This document shows, in pieces, positions 1 to 5,589 of a stretch of DNA of 6,919 bases. A model generated the notes under the pieces. The model was not told the DNA's origin. It did not search any database and worked only from the letters and a program-made list of their open reading frames with translations. Position numbers and translations under genes: made by a program. Within the stretch, counting starts at the first letter, position 1, and each line of letters starts with the position of its first letter. This stretch comes from Pyrodictiaceae archaeon (lineage in GTDB: Archaea > Thermoproteota > Thermoprotei_A > Sulfolobales > Pyrodictiaceae): the NCBI GenBank assembly GCA_027043685.1, contig JALUFI010000352.1, positions 1 to 6,919 on the forward strand, read 5' to 3'.

Positions 1-1
1 G

Positions 2-712
2 TTTCCGTGGAGGGTTCCGTGGCTCGACCCGGTGTTCGAGGCCGGTGTTTGGCTTGGCGGCGTGGTTGCTAGTGTTGTTGGCGACGGGTTGTTCGTGTTT
101 AGCGTGTCTCGCGTGGGTGCCTCGGTTGCGTTGCCTGCTGCGTACCTCTTCGTCGTCTGGACGGGGCTTGTTGACTACCTCCTGGGCAGGATTGGCGGCG
201 TCGCTGCCCTGGGCGTGATGGTTGGCGGCTTGCTGGCTCTCGCCGGTATCGTTGTTGTGTCGCTGAGCGGTGGTGGGAGGGGTGTGCGTGACCCGGTTGG
301 TGTTGGGGCTGCTGTCGCTACTAGCCTCGTCTGGGGTGGCAGCATGTACGCCTACCAGGCCGCGTTGTCGAGGGCGGGGCCCCTGAGCGTCGCGGAGGCC
401 AGGGCCGTGTTCATGGTTGCTGTGCTTGTTCCGTGGATGCTCCGGTGGGGGCGTCGGTGGCTCCGCGTGGTGTGGGCTGAGACGCTTGCGAGTGGGTTCC
501 TGGGCTACTTCCTGGGCGCTGTCGCGTTCCTCGAGGCGCTGCGCCTCATGCCTGCCAGCGTGGTCGCTGTGGGGCTCGCGGCTACACCGGTGTTGACGCA
601 GCTGGCGAGCGGGAGGGTTGCGGGGGAGGAGGTGAACCAGAGGCTCCTGGCTGGGGGCCTGCTGGTGGCTGCGGGGATAGCGGCGGCTATGCTCTCGAGG
701 AGCATTGGCTAG
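2..712 (+). CDS. EamA/DMT-family membrane transporter, 5' partial
   Basis: This is an integral membrane protein of the drug/metabolite transporter (EamA) type; the substrate cannot be told from sequence. The frame is open to the window edge, so the true start is upstream. The GTG at 32 is only the first visible start-like codon and has no clear ribosome binding site. Counted from that codon, 226 residues are visible with about eight hydrophobic segments (roughly 6-27, 31-52, 58-80, 90-113, 121-139, 152-173, 176-194 and 204-223). A glycine/arginine-rich linker at about 80-88 divides the end of a first EamA repeat from a complete second repeat, which starts with SLVWGGSMYAYQAAL and ends near ATPVLTQLASGR. 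EamA proteins usually have ten helices and about 280-300 residues, so about two N-terminal helices are probably missing. The family call rests on the two-repeat pattern. The stop overlaps that of the convergent nth gene. Confidence 0.75.
   Translation, partial: FPWRVPWLDPVFEAGVWLGGVVASVVGDGLFVFSVSRVGASVALPAAYLFVVWTGLVDYLLGRIGGVAALGVMVGGLLALAGIVVVSLSGGGRGVRDPVGVGAAVATSLVWGGSMYAYQAALSRAGPLSVAEARAVFMVAVLVPWMLRWGRRWLRVVWAETLASGFLGYFLGAVAFLEALRLMPASVVAVGLAATPVLTQLASGRVAGEEVNQRLLAGGLLVAAGIAAAMLSRSIG
709..712. other. Convergent stop codons sharing CTAG
   Basis: The transporter ends with TAG at 710-712 and nth ends with TAG, read on the minus strand from 711 to 709. The two genes overlap by three bases within the palindrome CTAG, leaving no room for a separate terminator between them. 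Confidence 0.85.
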
Positions 713-1443
713 GCCTTCGCCGCGTCCCTGGTGGCCGTGCCTGCCTGCTCCTGCTGCTTCTCCGCGTAGGGGCAGATGTCGCGGAGGGGGCACTCCGTGC
801 AGCGGGGGCTGCGGGCCCTGCAGTAGCGGCGGCCCAGGGCTATGATGAGGCGGTGGGCCTCCTCGGCCAGCTCGGGGCCAAAGAACTCTAGGAGGGCCTT
901 GGAGGCCTCGTCGTAGCCGGCCTTCTCGCCCACGAGGCCCCATCGCTTCGCTATCCGGAGCGCGTGGGTGTCCACCGCGAAGACCGGGGCCTTGCGGTAG
1001 AAGCTGAGAAAGACGTCCGCCGTCTTCTTGCCCACCCCGGGTATTGAGAGGAGGAAGCGCCTCAGCTCCTCGGGGGGCGCCTCGACGAGGTACCGCTCCC
1101 CGCCCTTCTCGAGTATCCGCTTGGCGGCCTCCCTCAGCGCCCTCGCCTTGCCCCTGGGGAGCCCCGCCGGCCTTATCAGCTCCACCAGCTCCTCCTCGGG
1201 GAGCTCCAGCACCTTCTCCGGAGTGACCCTCCCCAGGCGCTCCCGGAGCCGGAGGTAGGCCCTTATCGAGTTCTTGTCGCTCGTGTTCTGGCTGAGGATT
1301 ATGGCCGCGAGAACCGCGTAGGGGTTGCCATCCTTCTCGGCCGCGACCAGGACGACGTACTCGTCGCTCCTTGGCCTGAGGCTCCTGCGGAGCCTCTCGT
1401 AGACCTCCCTGCCGCTGGCCCGCTCAGCTATGCTCGCCGCCAA
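709..1443 (-). CDS. nth: Endonuclease III, DNA glycosylase/AP lyase with [4Fe-4S] cluster
   Basis: Base-excision repair enzyme that removes oxidised pyrimidines from DNA and cleaves the abasic site through a lysine Schiff base. Counted from the proposed start (244 aa), the helix-hairpin-helix LLSIPGVGKKTADVFLSF lies at 131-148, with K140 matching catalytic Lys120 of E. coli Nth. D158 in VDTHALRI matches catalytic Asp138. C208-X6-C215-X2-C218-X5-C224 is the exact iron-sulfur spacing. SQNTSD at 51-56 is the archaeal form of the usual SAQATD. The frame extends upstream to a GTG at 1551, but those 36 residues are rich in Pro, Gly and Ser, lie outside the enzyme fold and would overlap the upstream gene. 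TTG at 1443 is the only in-frame start-type codon between them and the fold, and gives a length nearer the family norm of about 210-240. The GTG at 1551 is the alternative. It is probably the last gene of the minus-strand unit. Confidence 0.92.
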   Translation of the reverse strand: MAASIAERASGREVYERLRRSLRPRSDEYVVLVAAEKDGNPYAVLAAIILSQNTSDKNSIRAYLRLRERLGRVTPEKVLELPEEELVELIRPAGLPRGKARALREAAKRILEKGGERYLVEAPPEELRRFLLSIPGVGKKTADVFLSFYRKAPVFAVDTHALRIAKRWGLVGEKAGYDEASKALLEFFGPELAEEAHRLIIALGRRYCRARSPRCTECPLRDICPYAEKQQEQAGTATRDAAKA

Positions 1444-1510
1444 CGAGCCGCCGCCCAGGGGAGAGGAGAGGCAGGGTTCAGGGGAAACGGGGGTTAGAGG
1501 GGCTCCGGCG

Positions 1511-2467
1511 CTAGCTGCTCCCGGCCAGCGCCTCCCTCCTCTCGAGGCCACGGCACCCGGTTATCGCTGAGGCGAGGCGCTCCGAGGCGGCCGCTATCAT
1601 CGCCTCCGCCTCGAGGGGCGCCGGTGGCTGCGGCGCCGCGCCCGTGGCCGCGAGGAGCGCACCCGTCATCGCTGCTGCTAGGTGGGCCGCGCCCTCGGGG
1701 GCGGCTGCCACTGCTATCCAGAGTGCCTCCCTGGCCCCCTGCTCCGCTGAGGCCAGGGCCGCGGCGGCTGCCTGGAGCAGGCCGGAGACGGCGTCGCCGG
1801 GCCTCGAGGCTACGCGGAGACGGGTCTCCAGGGGCTCTGCTGCAAGCTCCGCTGCCTGGAGGAGGGCCTCCCTTATGGAGGCCTTTGAGGCCTGGCTCGC
1901 CGCGTGCTCCAGGGCCTCCTCCACCGGGGCGCCGTGGAGGAGGTGGTATAGGAGCACCGCGTACGCCCTGGCTGCTACCGCCGTCCTAGTGTCCAGTGTC
2001 GTGGCCAGCGCCTGGGCCATAGCCATCTCAGCCACTAGGCGCTCCTTCGTGTAGAAGAGGGCCACGGGGGCTGCCCTGGCCACCGCGTCCAGGGCGGGCT
2101 CCAGGCTTGCCACGAGGCTCCTCGCCCTGCCCCAGGGCACGCCCCTCCTTATCAGCATGAGGTCCTCGACCGTGGGGAGCGAGTATAGCCTTATCGGGTT
2201 CTCGAGGTCCGCGGCCGCCGAGAGCCTGCGGGCGAAGAGGTCCGGGTTGAAGCCACAGGAGTCGGCAAGCACTGCGGCGAGCACCGCCGCCTGCTCGGTG
2301 GCGGCGCCGTAGGCGGCGACGCCGCCCAGCATGAGGGGCTCGAGGCTCGCGGGGCTCCGAGGCCTCTCACCGCTAAGTGCGTAGGGGAGTCCGTATGCCT
2401 CGCCCACAGCCAGGCCTAGGAGCACATCCCTAACCCTTCCCGGGTCGGGGAGACCAGGGGCAAACAT
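1511..2467 (-). CDS. ADP-ribosylglycohydrolase-fold protein lacking the metal-binding residues
   Basis: A 318-residue, alanine-rich, all-helical protein that follows the ADP-ribosylglycohydrolase (DraG/ARH) family along its length. DVLLGLAVGEAYGLPYA (14-30) matches the family N-terminal motif, with Glu where GDA has Asp. GAATEQAAVLAAVLADS (54-70) lies where active enzymes have the metal-binding TDDT. AVARAAPVALFY (128-139) matches the stretch usually reading NGxxMRxAPLGL. DTRTAVAARAYAVLLYHL (159-176) matches the helix after the TH motif. APEGAAHLAAAMTGALLAATG (256-276) aligns with the C-terminal GGDTDT-xxxxxGALxGAxxG motif but has none of its aspartates. The fold is therefore kept while the magnesium ligands are gone, so removal of ADP-ribose is unlikely; binding or a scaffold role is possible (inference). 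The ATG at 2467 is preferred because GAGGGTGGG lies six bases upstream and the family motif starts soon after; a longer frame to 2569 adds an unlikely N-terminus. It lies 135 bases after the membrane-protein gene and upstream of nth. Confidence 0.7.
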   Translation of the reverse strand: MFAPGLPDPGRVRDVLLGLAVGEAYGLPYALSGERPRSPASLEPLMLGGVAAYGAATEQAAVLAAVLADSCGFNPDLFARRLSAAADLENPIRLYSLPTVEDLMLIRRGVPWGRARSLVASLEPALDAVARAAPVALFYTKERLVAEMAMAQALATTLDTRTAVAARAYAVLLYHLLHGAPVEEALEHAASQASKASIREALLQAAELAAEPLETRLRVASRPGDAVSGLLQAAAAALASAEQGAREALWIAVAAAPEGAAHLAAAMTGALLAATGAAPQPPAPLEAEAMIAAASERLASAITGCRGLERREALAGSS

Positions 2468-2473
2468 GACGCG

Positions 2474-2482
2474 CCCACCCTC
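2474..2482 (-). promoter_or_regulatory. Ribosome binding site of the ADP-ribosylglycohydrolase-like gene
   Basis: Read on the minus strand this is GAGGGTGGG, a near match to the archaeal GGAGGTG consensus, ending six bases before the ATG at 2467. It decides in favour of this start over the upstream in-frame start at 2569, which would add 34 residues unrelated to the family. Confidence 0.5.
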
Positions 2483-2602
2483 TCTCGGCCAGGGGCCGCC
2501 ACACTGTCCTGCGGCGCATACTCCCCGGGGCCGTGGAGCGGTGACACTCCGGCTCCGTGGACTCGTCAAGAGTGGGAAGGGGATGGGAGCACCGGGGCTT
2601 AT

Positions 2603-3040
2603 CTACCCAGCGGCGCTGCCTAGGGACTCGCCTAGCAGCTGGCCCAGCGTCTTCTCACACAGCCCCTGGGGCAGCCGCCTGGGCTGCGCCGCCAAGTAAT
2701 CGCGGAGCCGCCTGGCCGCCCTCCTCTCCGCTGAGCGGCGGAGGCTGTAGAGGAGGCTGAGCCCGAACGAGGCGGCGAAGAATAATGCGTAGCCTAGGCG
2801 GTACGCGGCAGGGGCCCTTATCGTTAGGAGCGTGAGCGCTGCGCCGAGGAGAGAAAGCACCGCCATCAACACGCCGGAGGCCGCCTCGGCCGCGAGCCTC
2901 CTCTCAAGCCGCTCCAGGAGCGCCACCGCGGCCTCCCTGTTACAGGGGAGCCCCATGTCTAGGAGCTGGCGGCTGCTCTTCGCCAACGCTGCTTCCCCCT
3001 CCGCGCGCGGGGAGCGCCCTGGGCGGCGCCGCCTCCTCAT
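2603..3040 (-). CDS. Small two-helix membrane protein, unknown function
   Basis: I do not recognise a family. From the ATG at 3040 the product is 145 residues: a very basic start (MRRRRRPGR), a charged helical stretch at about 35-52 (EAAVALLERLERRLAAE), two hydrophobic segments at about 54-74 and 82-100 with a short loop between, then a second arginine-rich helix (RRSAERRAARRLRDYL, 101-116) and a short tail. The layout suggests a helical hairpin in the membrane with both charged ends in the cytoplasm. The ATG overlaps the TGA of the upstream regulator as ATGA, which points to translational coupling. An alternative start is the TTG at 2986 (residue 19), preceded by GGAGGGG at a nine-base spacing; it would remove the poly-arginine start and give 127 residues. 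A 12-bp perfect palindrome (3022-3033) lies just after the ATG. Reality as a gene is supported by the membrane pattern and operon fit, not by homology. Confidence 0.6.
   Translation of the reverse strand: MRRRRRPGRSPRAEGEAALAKSSRQLLDMGLPCNREAAVALLERLERRLAAEAASGVLMAVLSLLGAALTLLTIRAPAAYRLGYALFFAASFGLSLLYSLRRSAERRAARRLRDYLAAQPRRLPQGLCEKTLGQLLGESLGSAAG
3022..3033. repeat. 12-bp perfect GC palindrome at a translation start
   Basis: GGCGGCGCCGCC is its own reverse complement. It lies inside the first codons of the membrane-protein gene if the ATG at 3040 is used, or in its leader if the TTG at 2986 is used. It could be chance in DNA this GC-rich. Confidence 0.35.
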
Positions 3041-4110
3041 CTCGGGCGCTGCGTGGATAGAATACTGGCGATGCACTCGGTGTAGAGGCGCGTGGGGGCG
3101 GGGCTCGGCAGCCACTCTGAGCCGCAGCCCGCGTACTCCAGGGGAGGAGGCATGACGAAGTAGTAGAGAACCCTGGCTACGGAGGCTCCGAGCCTCTTTG
3201 CGTAGCCGTGGAACCTTGCGGCCTCCGAGTTACTGGTCGCTATGGCCAGCTCCTCCCCGGCAGCGATATAGGCGGCGCCCATTGTCTCCACCGCTGCCGC
3301 GTATAGCTCGGCTGCGCGCTCCCTCGAAGCGAGTATGAACGCCTTCGAAACCATGTATTCTGATGGCCTCACGTAGTAGACTCTGCCAACTATGTTGTAG
3401 AAGCTCAGCAGCCGGTACCTGGCGTGGAGCACCCTGAAGAACCGGCGAGCCTCCTCCTGGGTGAGCGCCGCGAGGCCCAGCCGCGCCATTAGCACGCGGC
3501 TCGGGTCGAAGTCTATCCACTTCAGCCTCGCCAAGGGATTTGCGTCGAGCACACCGATTATCAAGAGGTCTATGAGTAGGCGGGAGCGGGGCGCCTTCAC
3601 CGAGAGCAGGCCCCAGAACTTCTCCCGGGCCTCCCGAGGCTCAATGCACCCCCTCACGGGTACCGAGACCACCCCATGGTCCAGGACGCGGCGGACACGC
3701 TGGTCTCCCTGGAGCCTCTCCAGGGGGGAGTAGTTCCCGAGGACGCGGTAGGTTGCAAGGACGCGGCCGCCCTCGAGCACGAAGACTGCTCCCAGCAGCC
3801 GGGGCTCCGGGACCAGCCCCTCCAGGGCGCCTGGGGGCATGGGTGAGCCGTGGTACCTCCTCGCGACTGAGACTAAGCCTTTAGCCAGGCTCGGGTCGAG
3901 CTCGACCAGGATACCCTTCACGTTGAAGGCTTCTAGGCGGCGGAGGTGGACTGCCAGTATCCTTCGCTGCTCCCTCATGTAGGCCTGGCGGAGGCGCTGG
4001 ATCAGCTTCTTTACAGTCTCCTTCGCGAAGCCCAGCTCCTCTGCGATGCGTTCCTGCTCGATTCTTGGGTCGTAGCAGGTGAGTAGCCTCCTTAGCTTCT
4101 CGTCGGTTAT
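3037..4110 (-). CDS. Helix-turn-helix regulator with Lrp-like effector region; anomalous start
   Basis: Probable DNA-binding transcription regulator. The first ATG is at 3978 (313 aa), but the same frame stays open upstream and codes a clear winged-helix start: DEKLRRLL, then QERIAEELGFAKETVKKLIQ at about 19-38 (counted from 4110), a helix-turn-helix with recognition helix near 29-42. The linker LRRLEAFNVKGILVELDPS (56-74) resembles the join between the DNA-binding and effector domains of Lrp/AsnC proteins. The rest (about 75-357) has alternating strands and helices that I cannot assign further. Between the ATG and the in-frame TGA at 4120-4122 there is no ATG, GTG or TTG. I chose the ATA at 4110 because GGGTGA ends nine bases upstream and the protein then begins I/M-TDEKLRRLL. 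Alternatives are GTG at 4123 in another frame plus a +1 shift, a one-base sequence error, or a start at 3978 losing the domain. It is divergent to the HMG-CoA synthase operon and overlaps the next gene by ATGA. Confidence 0.7.
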   Translation of the reverse strand: MTDEKLRRLLTCYDPRIEQERIAEELGFAKETVKKLIQRLRQAYMREQRRILAVHLRRLEAFNVKGILVELDPSLAKGLVSVARRYHGSPMPPGALEGLVPEPRLLGAVFVLEGGRVLATYRVLGNYSPLERLQGDQRVRRVLDHGVVSVPVRGCIEPREAREKFWGLLSVKAPRSRLLIDLLIIGVLDANPLARLKWIDFDPSRVLMARLGLAALTQEEARRFFRVLHARYRLLSFYNIVGRVYYVRPSEYMVSKAFILASRERAAELYAAAVETMGAAYIAAGEELAIATSNSEAARFHGYAKRLGASVARVLYYFVMPPPLEYAGCGSEWLPSPAPTRLYTECIASILSTQRPR

Positions 4111-4119
4111 TCCCGTGGT

Positions 4120-4131
4120 TCACCCCCTCCT
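4120..4131 (-). promoter_or_regulatory. Strong Shine-Dalgarno region before the regulator
   Basis: Minus-strand AGGAGGGGGTGA is close to the archaeal anti-SD complement GGAGGTGA. It includes a GTG (4123-4121) that is out of frame with the regulator and a TGA (4122-4120) that is in frame. Its strength shows that a start is expected just downstream, where no canonical start codon exists in the regulator's frame. Confidence 0.55.
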
Positions 4132-4189
4132 CTTTCCGCTGAGCCCTTGCATCGGCCTTGGGGCTGAGCAGGGGTAGACGATGCTTTCA

Positions 4190-4225
4190 TGGAGCACCGT
4201 GTTCCAGTGGAGCATGTGGTGCCAG
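4190..4225. repeat. Imperfect tandem 18-bp direct repeat
   Basis: Two adjacent 18-base units, 4190-4207 and 4208-4225, each start TGGAGCA and end CCAG and agree at 13 of 18 positions. They lie in the upstream region of the regulator, inside the possible leader ORF. Confidence 0.35.
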
Positions 4226-4249
4226 GGCTTGTACCGTGGGACTGCATTA

Positions 4250-4264
4250 CGTGGTCGTACCACC
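4250..4264. promoter_or_regulatory. Operator-like inverted repeat, regulator side
   Basis: CGTGGT-CGT-ACCACC has 6-base arms with a 3-base spacer and five of six arm pairs matching. It overlaps the expected transcription start for the TATA-like box at 4287-4294, a usual place for autorepression. It has the same design as the repeat at 4396-4410. Confidence 0.35.
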
Positions 4265-4286
4265 GGTGCGGGGCTATGGCTCTGGC

Positions 4287-4294
4287 TTTGTAAG
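4287..4294 (-). promoter_or_regulatory. TATA-like box for the minus-strand unit
   Basis: Minus-strand CTTACAAA fits the archaeal box YTTWWAWA at seven of eight positions and is preceded by CAGCAA, a passable BRE-like purine/A-rich element. A start about 25 bases downstream would fall near 4264. Confidence 0.35.
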
Positions 4295-4351
4295 TTGCTG
4301 TAAGGCTTCTCATCACGGCCTCTACTCGCTGATATGAGTACTGTTGTCGTG

Positions 4352-4366
4352 TATTCTATTAATTCT
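4352..4366. promoter_or_regulatory. AT-rich element, candidate promoter for the HMG-CoA synthase operon
   Basis: TATTCTATTAATTCT is one of the longest A/T-rich runs in the window. If used as the TATA region towards the right, transcription would start near 4385, leaving a leader of about 135 bases and placing the palindrome at 4396-4410 just downstream. It could also act leftward. No consensus box is clean, so this is tentative. Confidence 0.3.
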
Positions 4367-4395
4367 CCGCAGAGGCTGCCGCGCTAGTCTATTGT

Positions 4396-4410
4396 CGTGA
4401 ATTGTTCACG
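4396..4410. promoter_or_regulatory. Operator-like perfect inverted repeat, HMG-CoA synthase side
   Basis: CGTGAA-TTG-TTCACG is a perfect 6-3-6 palindrome 112 bases before the HMG-CoA synthase start. Fifteen-base dyads of this kind are typical of Lrp-type and other dimeric regulators. Its centre is 146 bases from that of the similar repeat at 4250-4264. Confidence 0.45.
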
Positions 4411-4513
4411 GCTCCTGTCTTGGGGCTAGGGTTCTTAGCCCCTCCTTATCCGCGGAGCCCTGCCGAGCGGAGCACGTCCCTGGAGGCCATTGGGCTGCTC
4501 GGCCGAGGGCTCT

Positions 4514-4518
4514 GGAGG
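4514..4518 (+). promoter_or_regulatory. Ribosome binding site of HMG-CoA synthase
   Basis: GGAGG ends three bases before the ATG at 4522, a short but usable spacing. It supports this start over the upstream in-frame TTG at 4402. Confidence 0.5.
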
Positions 4519-4521
4519 CGC

Positions 4522-5583
4522 ATGGACGTGACTGGCTCCAGCGGCGTCGTAGGATGGGGCGCCTACATCCCGAGGTACCGGCTCCCCGCGGAGGAGATTG
4601 CTAGGCGCTGGGGATGGGACCCCGGCGTCCCCCGCGGCCTGGGCGTCGAGGAGAAGGCTGTCGCCGGAGTCGACGAGGACTCGGTGACTATAGGCGTCGA
4701 GGCCGCGTTGAACGCGCTGCGGAGGGCCGGCGTCGACCCGAGGCTCATTGGGGCCGTGTTCTTCGGCTCCGAGTCCAAGCCGTACGCGGTCAAGCCCTCT
4801 GCGACTATCGTTGCCGAGGTTGTGGGCGCGACGCCCGACACCATGGCTTCTGACCTGGAGTTCGCCTGCAGGGCTGGCAGCGAGGGGCTCCGCGCGGCCC
4901 TGGGCCTCGTGGAGGCTGGCAGGATACGCTACGGCCTCGTCATAGGCGCTGACACCGCGCAGGCGAGCCCCGGGGATGTGCTGGAGTTCACCGCCGCCAG
5001 CGGCGGCGCGGCCTTCGTGGTTGGCCCCGCCTCGGAGGCGGCCGCGGTGCTTGAGGACGTCTACACCTACGTCACGGATACGCCGGACTTCTGGAGGAGG
5101 GGGCTGAGCCCCTACCCTGCCCACGGCGAGGGCTTCACCGGTGAGCCCGCCTACTTCCACCACATAGAGTCCGCTGTCCGGGGCTTGTTTGAGAAGACTG
5201 GGCTGCGGCCCGGCGACTTCGACTACGCGGTGTTCCACCAGCCTAATGGGAAGTTCCCGCTGAGGGTGGCGAAGAGACTGGGGTTCCCACGGGAGAAGGT
5301 GCTGCCTGGCCTCGTGACGCCCAGGATAGGTAACACGTACAACGGGTCTGCTTTGCTTGGCTTCGCGCGCGTCCTCGAGGTGGCTGAGCCTGGGTCGAGG
5401 GTTCTCGTGGCGCCCTTCGGCAGTGGGAGCGGCGCGGACGCCTACAGCTTCATCGTCACTGAGAAGGCTGTTGAGAGGAGGGGGCTGGCGCCCCGGGTTG
5501 ACGATTATCTCGCCGCTAGGAGGGTTATTGACTACGCTGACTACGCGAAGATGAGGGGCCTCCTCATTAGGACCACGGGGTGA
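4522..5583 (+). CDS. Archaeal hydroxymethylglutaryl-CoA synthase
   Basis: Condenses acetyl-CoA with acetoacetyl-CoA to HMG-CoA, the second step of the mevalonate pathway for archaeal ether lipids. The bacterial gene is called mvaS. The 353-residue length is normal for the archaeal type. The N-terminal strand GVVGWGAYIPRYRLP (8-22) is the family start. E84 in GSESKPYAVKP is the general acid/base glutamate, C116 in EFACRAGSEG the nucleophile that is acetylated, and H239 in VFHQPNGKFP the third catalytic residue. GNTYNGSALLG and FGSGSGADAY supply the usual C-terminal thiolase-fold loops. The ATG at 4522 begins right at the family N-terminus and has GGAGG upstream; the 40 in-frame codons before it look non-coding. 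The thiolase gene follows after six bases, so the two are surely cotranscribed. In methanogen structures this enzyme sits in a complex with thiolase and a DUF35 protein, whose genes follow here in the same order. Confidence 0.96.
   Translation: MDVTGSSGVVGWGAYIPRYRLPAEEIARRWGWDPGVPRGLGVEEKAVAGVDEDSVTIGVEAALNALRRAGVDPRLIGAVFFGSESKPYAVKPSATIVAEVVGATPDTMASDLEFACRAGSEGLRAALGLVEAGRIRYGLVIGADTAQASPGDVLEFTAASGGAAFVVGPASEAAAVLEDVYTYVTDTPDFWRRGLSPYPAHGEGFTGEPAYFHHIESAVRGLFEKTGLRPGDFDYAVFHQPNGKFPLRVAKRLGFPREKVLPGLVTPRIGNTYNGSALLGFARVLEVAEPGSRVLVAPFGSGSGADAYSFIVTEKAVERRGLAPRVDDYLAARRVIDYADYAKMRGLLIRTTG
5576..5583 (+). promoter_or_regulatory. Ribosome binding site of thiolase, overlapping the upstream stop
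   Basis: The last bases of the HMG-CoA synthase gene, with GGGGTGA including its stop codon, match the GGTGA part of the archaeal SD and end six bases before the thiolase ATG at 5590. Termination and reinitiation are therefore probably coupled. Confidence 0.45.
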
Positions 5584-5589
5584 ACGTGC

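Larger units (their letters stand above)
4120..4263 (-). other. Possible 47-codon leader ORF upstream of the regulator
   Basis: A GTG at 4263 opens a 47-codon frame ending at the TGA of 4122-4120. The product has a Trp/His-rich centre (KPWHHMLHWNTVLHE) and ends SGKRRG. It lies in the regulator's own frame, separated from the helix-turn-helix only by that TGA. The start would sit about where transcription from the TATA-like box at 4287-4294 should begin, so the message would be leaderless. I recognise no family, and the opposite strand also carries a frame of similar length (ATG 4181 to TAA 4303), so chance is quite possible. Confidence 0.2.
4111..4521. other. Divergent intergenic region between regulator and mevalonate operon
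   Basis: About 410 bases with visibly more A and T than the flanking genes, especially 4287-4406. It must hold the control region for both directions. It contains two similar 15-bp inverted repeats (4250-4264 and 4396-4410), a TATA-like box facing the regulator (4287-4294), an AT-rich stretch TATTCTATTAATTCT (4352-4366) that could serve either direction, an imperfect 18-bp tandem repeat (4190-4225), and a weaker inverted repeat TACTC/GAGTA (4323-4327, 4336-4340). The HMG-CoA synthase frame extends back to a TTG at 4402, but those 40 residues do not match the enzyme. I saw no tRNA, rRNA or CRISPR repeat here. Confidence 0.55.

Noticed and set aside
1444..1551. Nth start at GTG 1551
   Set aside because: The added 36 residues are low-complexity Pro/Gly/Ser sequence, overlap the preceding gene by 41 bases and lie outside the endonuclease III fold. 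It is kept only as an alternative.
1624..2054. Plus-strand open frames opposite the ADP-ribosylglycohydrolase-like gene
   Set aside because: They are antisense to a better supported gene, rich in Pro, Arg and Ala, and have no ribosome binding site or family motif.
2468..2569. N-terminal extension of the ADP-ribosylglycohydrolase-like gene to 2569
   Set aside because: The ATG at 2467 has a good ribosome binding site, and the extra 34 residues resemble no part of the family.
2531..2573. Short inverted and direct repeats (GGAGC/GCTCC, CCGTGGA twice, ACTC/GAGT) in the 2468-2602 gap
   Set aside because: Arms of four to five bases and a seven-base repeat are expected by chance in GC-rich DNA, and no clear TATA box or T-run accompanies them.
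4120..4122. TGA before the helix-turn-helix read as selenocysteine or read through
   Set aside because: I know of no selenocysteine use in crenarchaea, no cysteine-type active site surrounds it, and it overlaps a strong SD, which fits a gene boundary better.
4402..4521. A 40-residue N-terminal extension of HMG-CoA synthase from TTG 4402
   Set aside because: The family N-terminus begins at the ATG at 4522, which has GGAGG upstream. The extension has no SD and starts inside the palindrome at 4396-4410.
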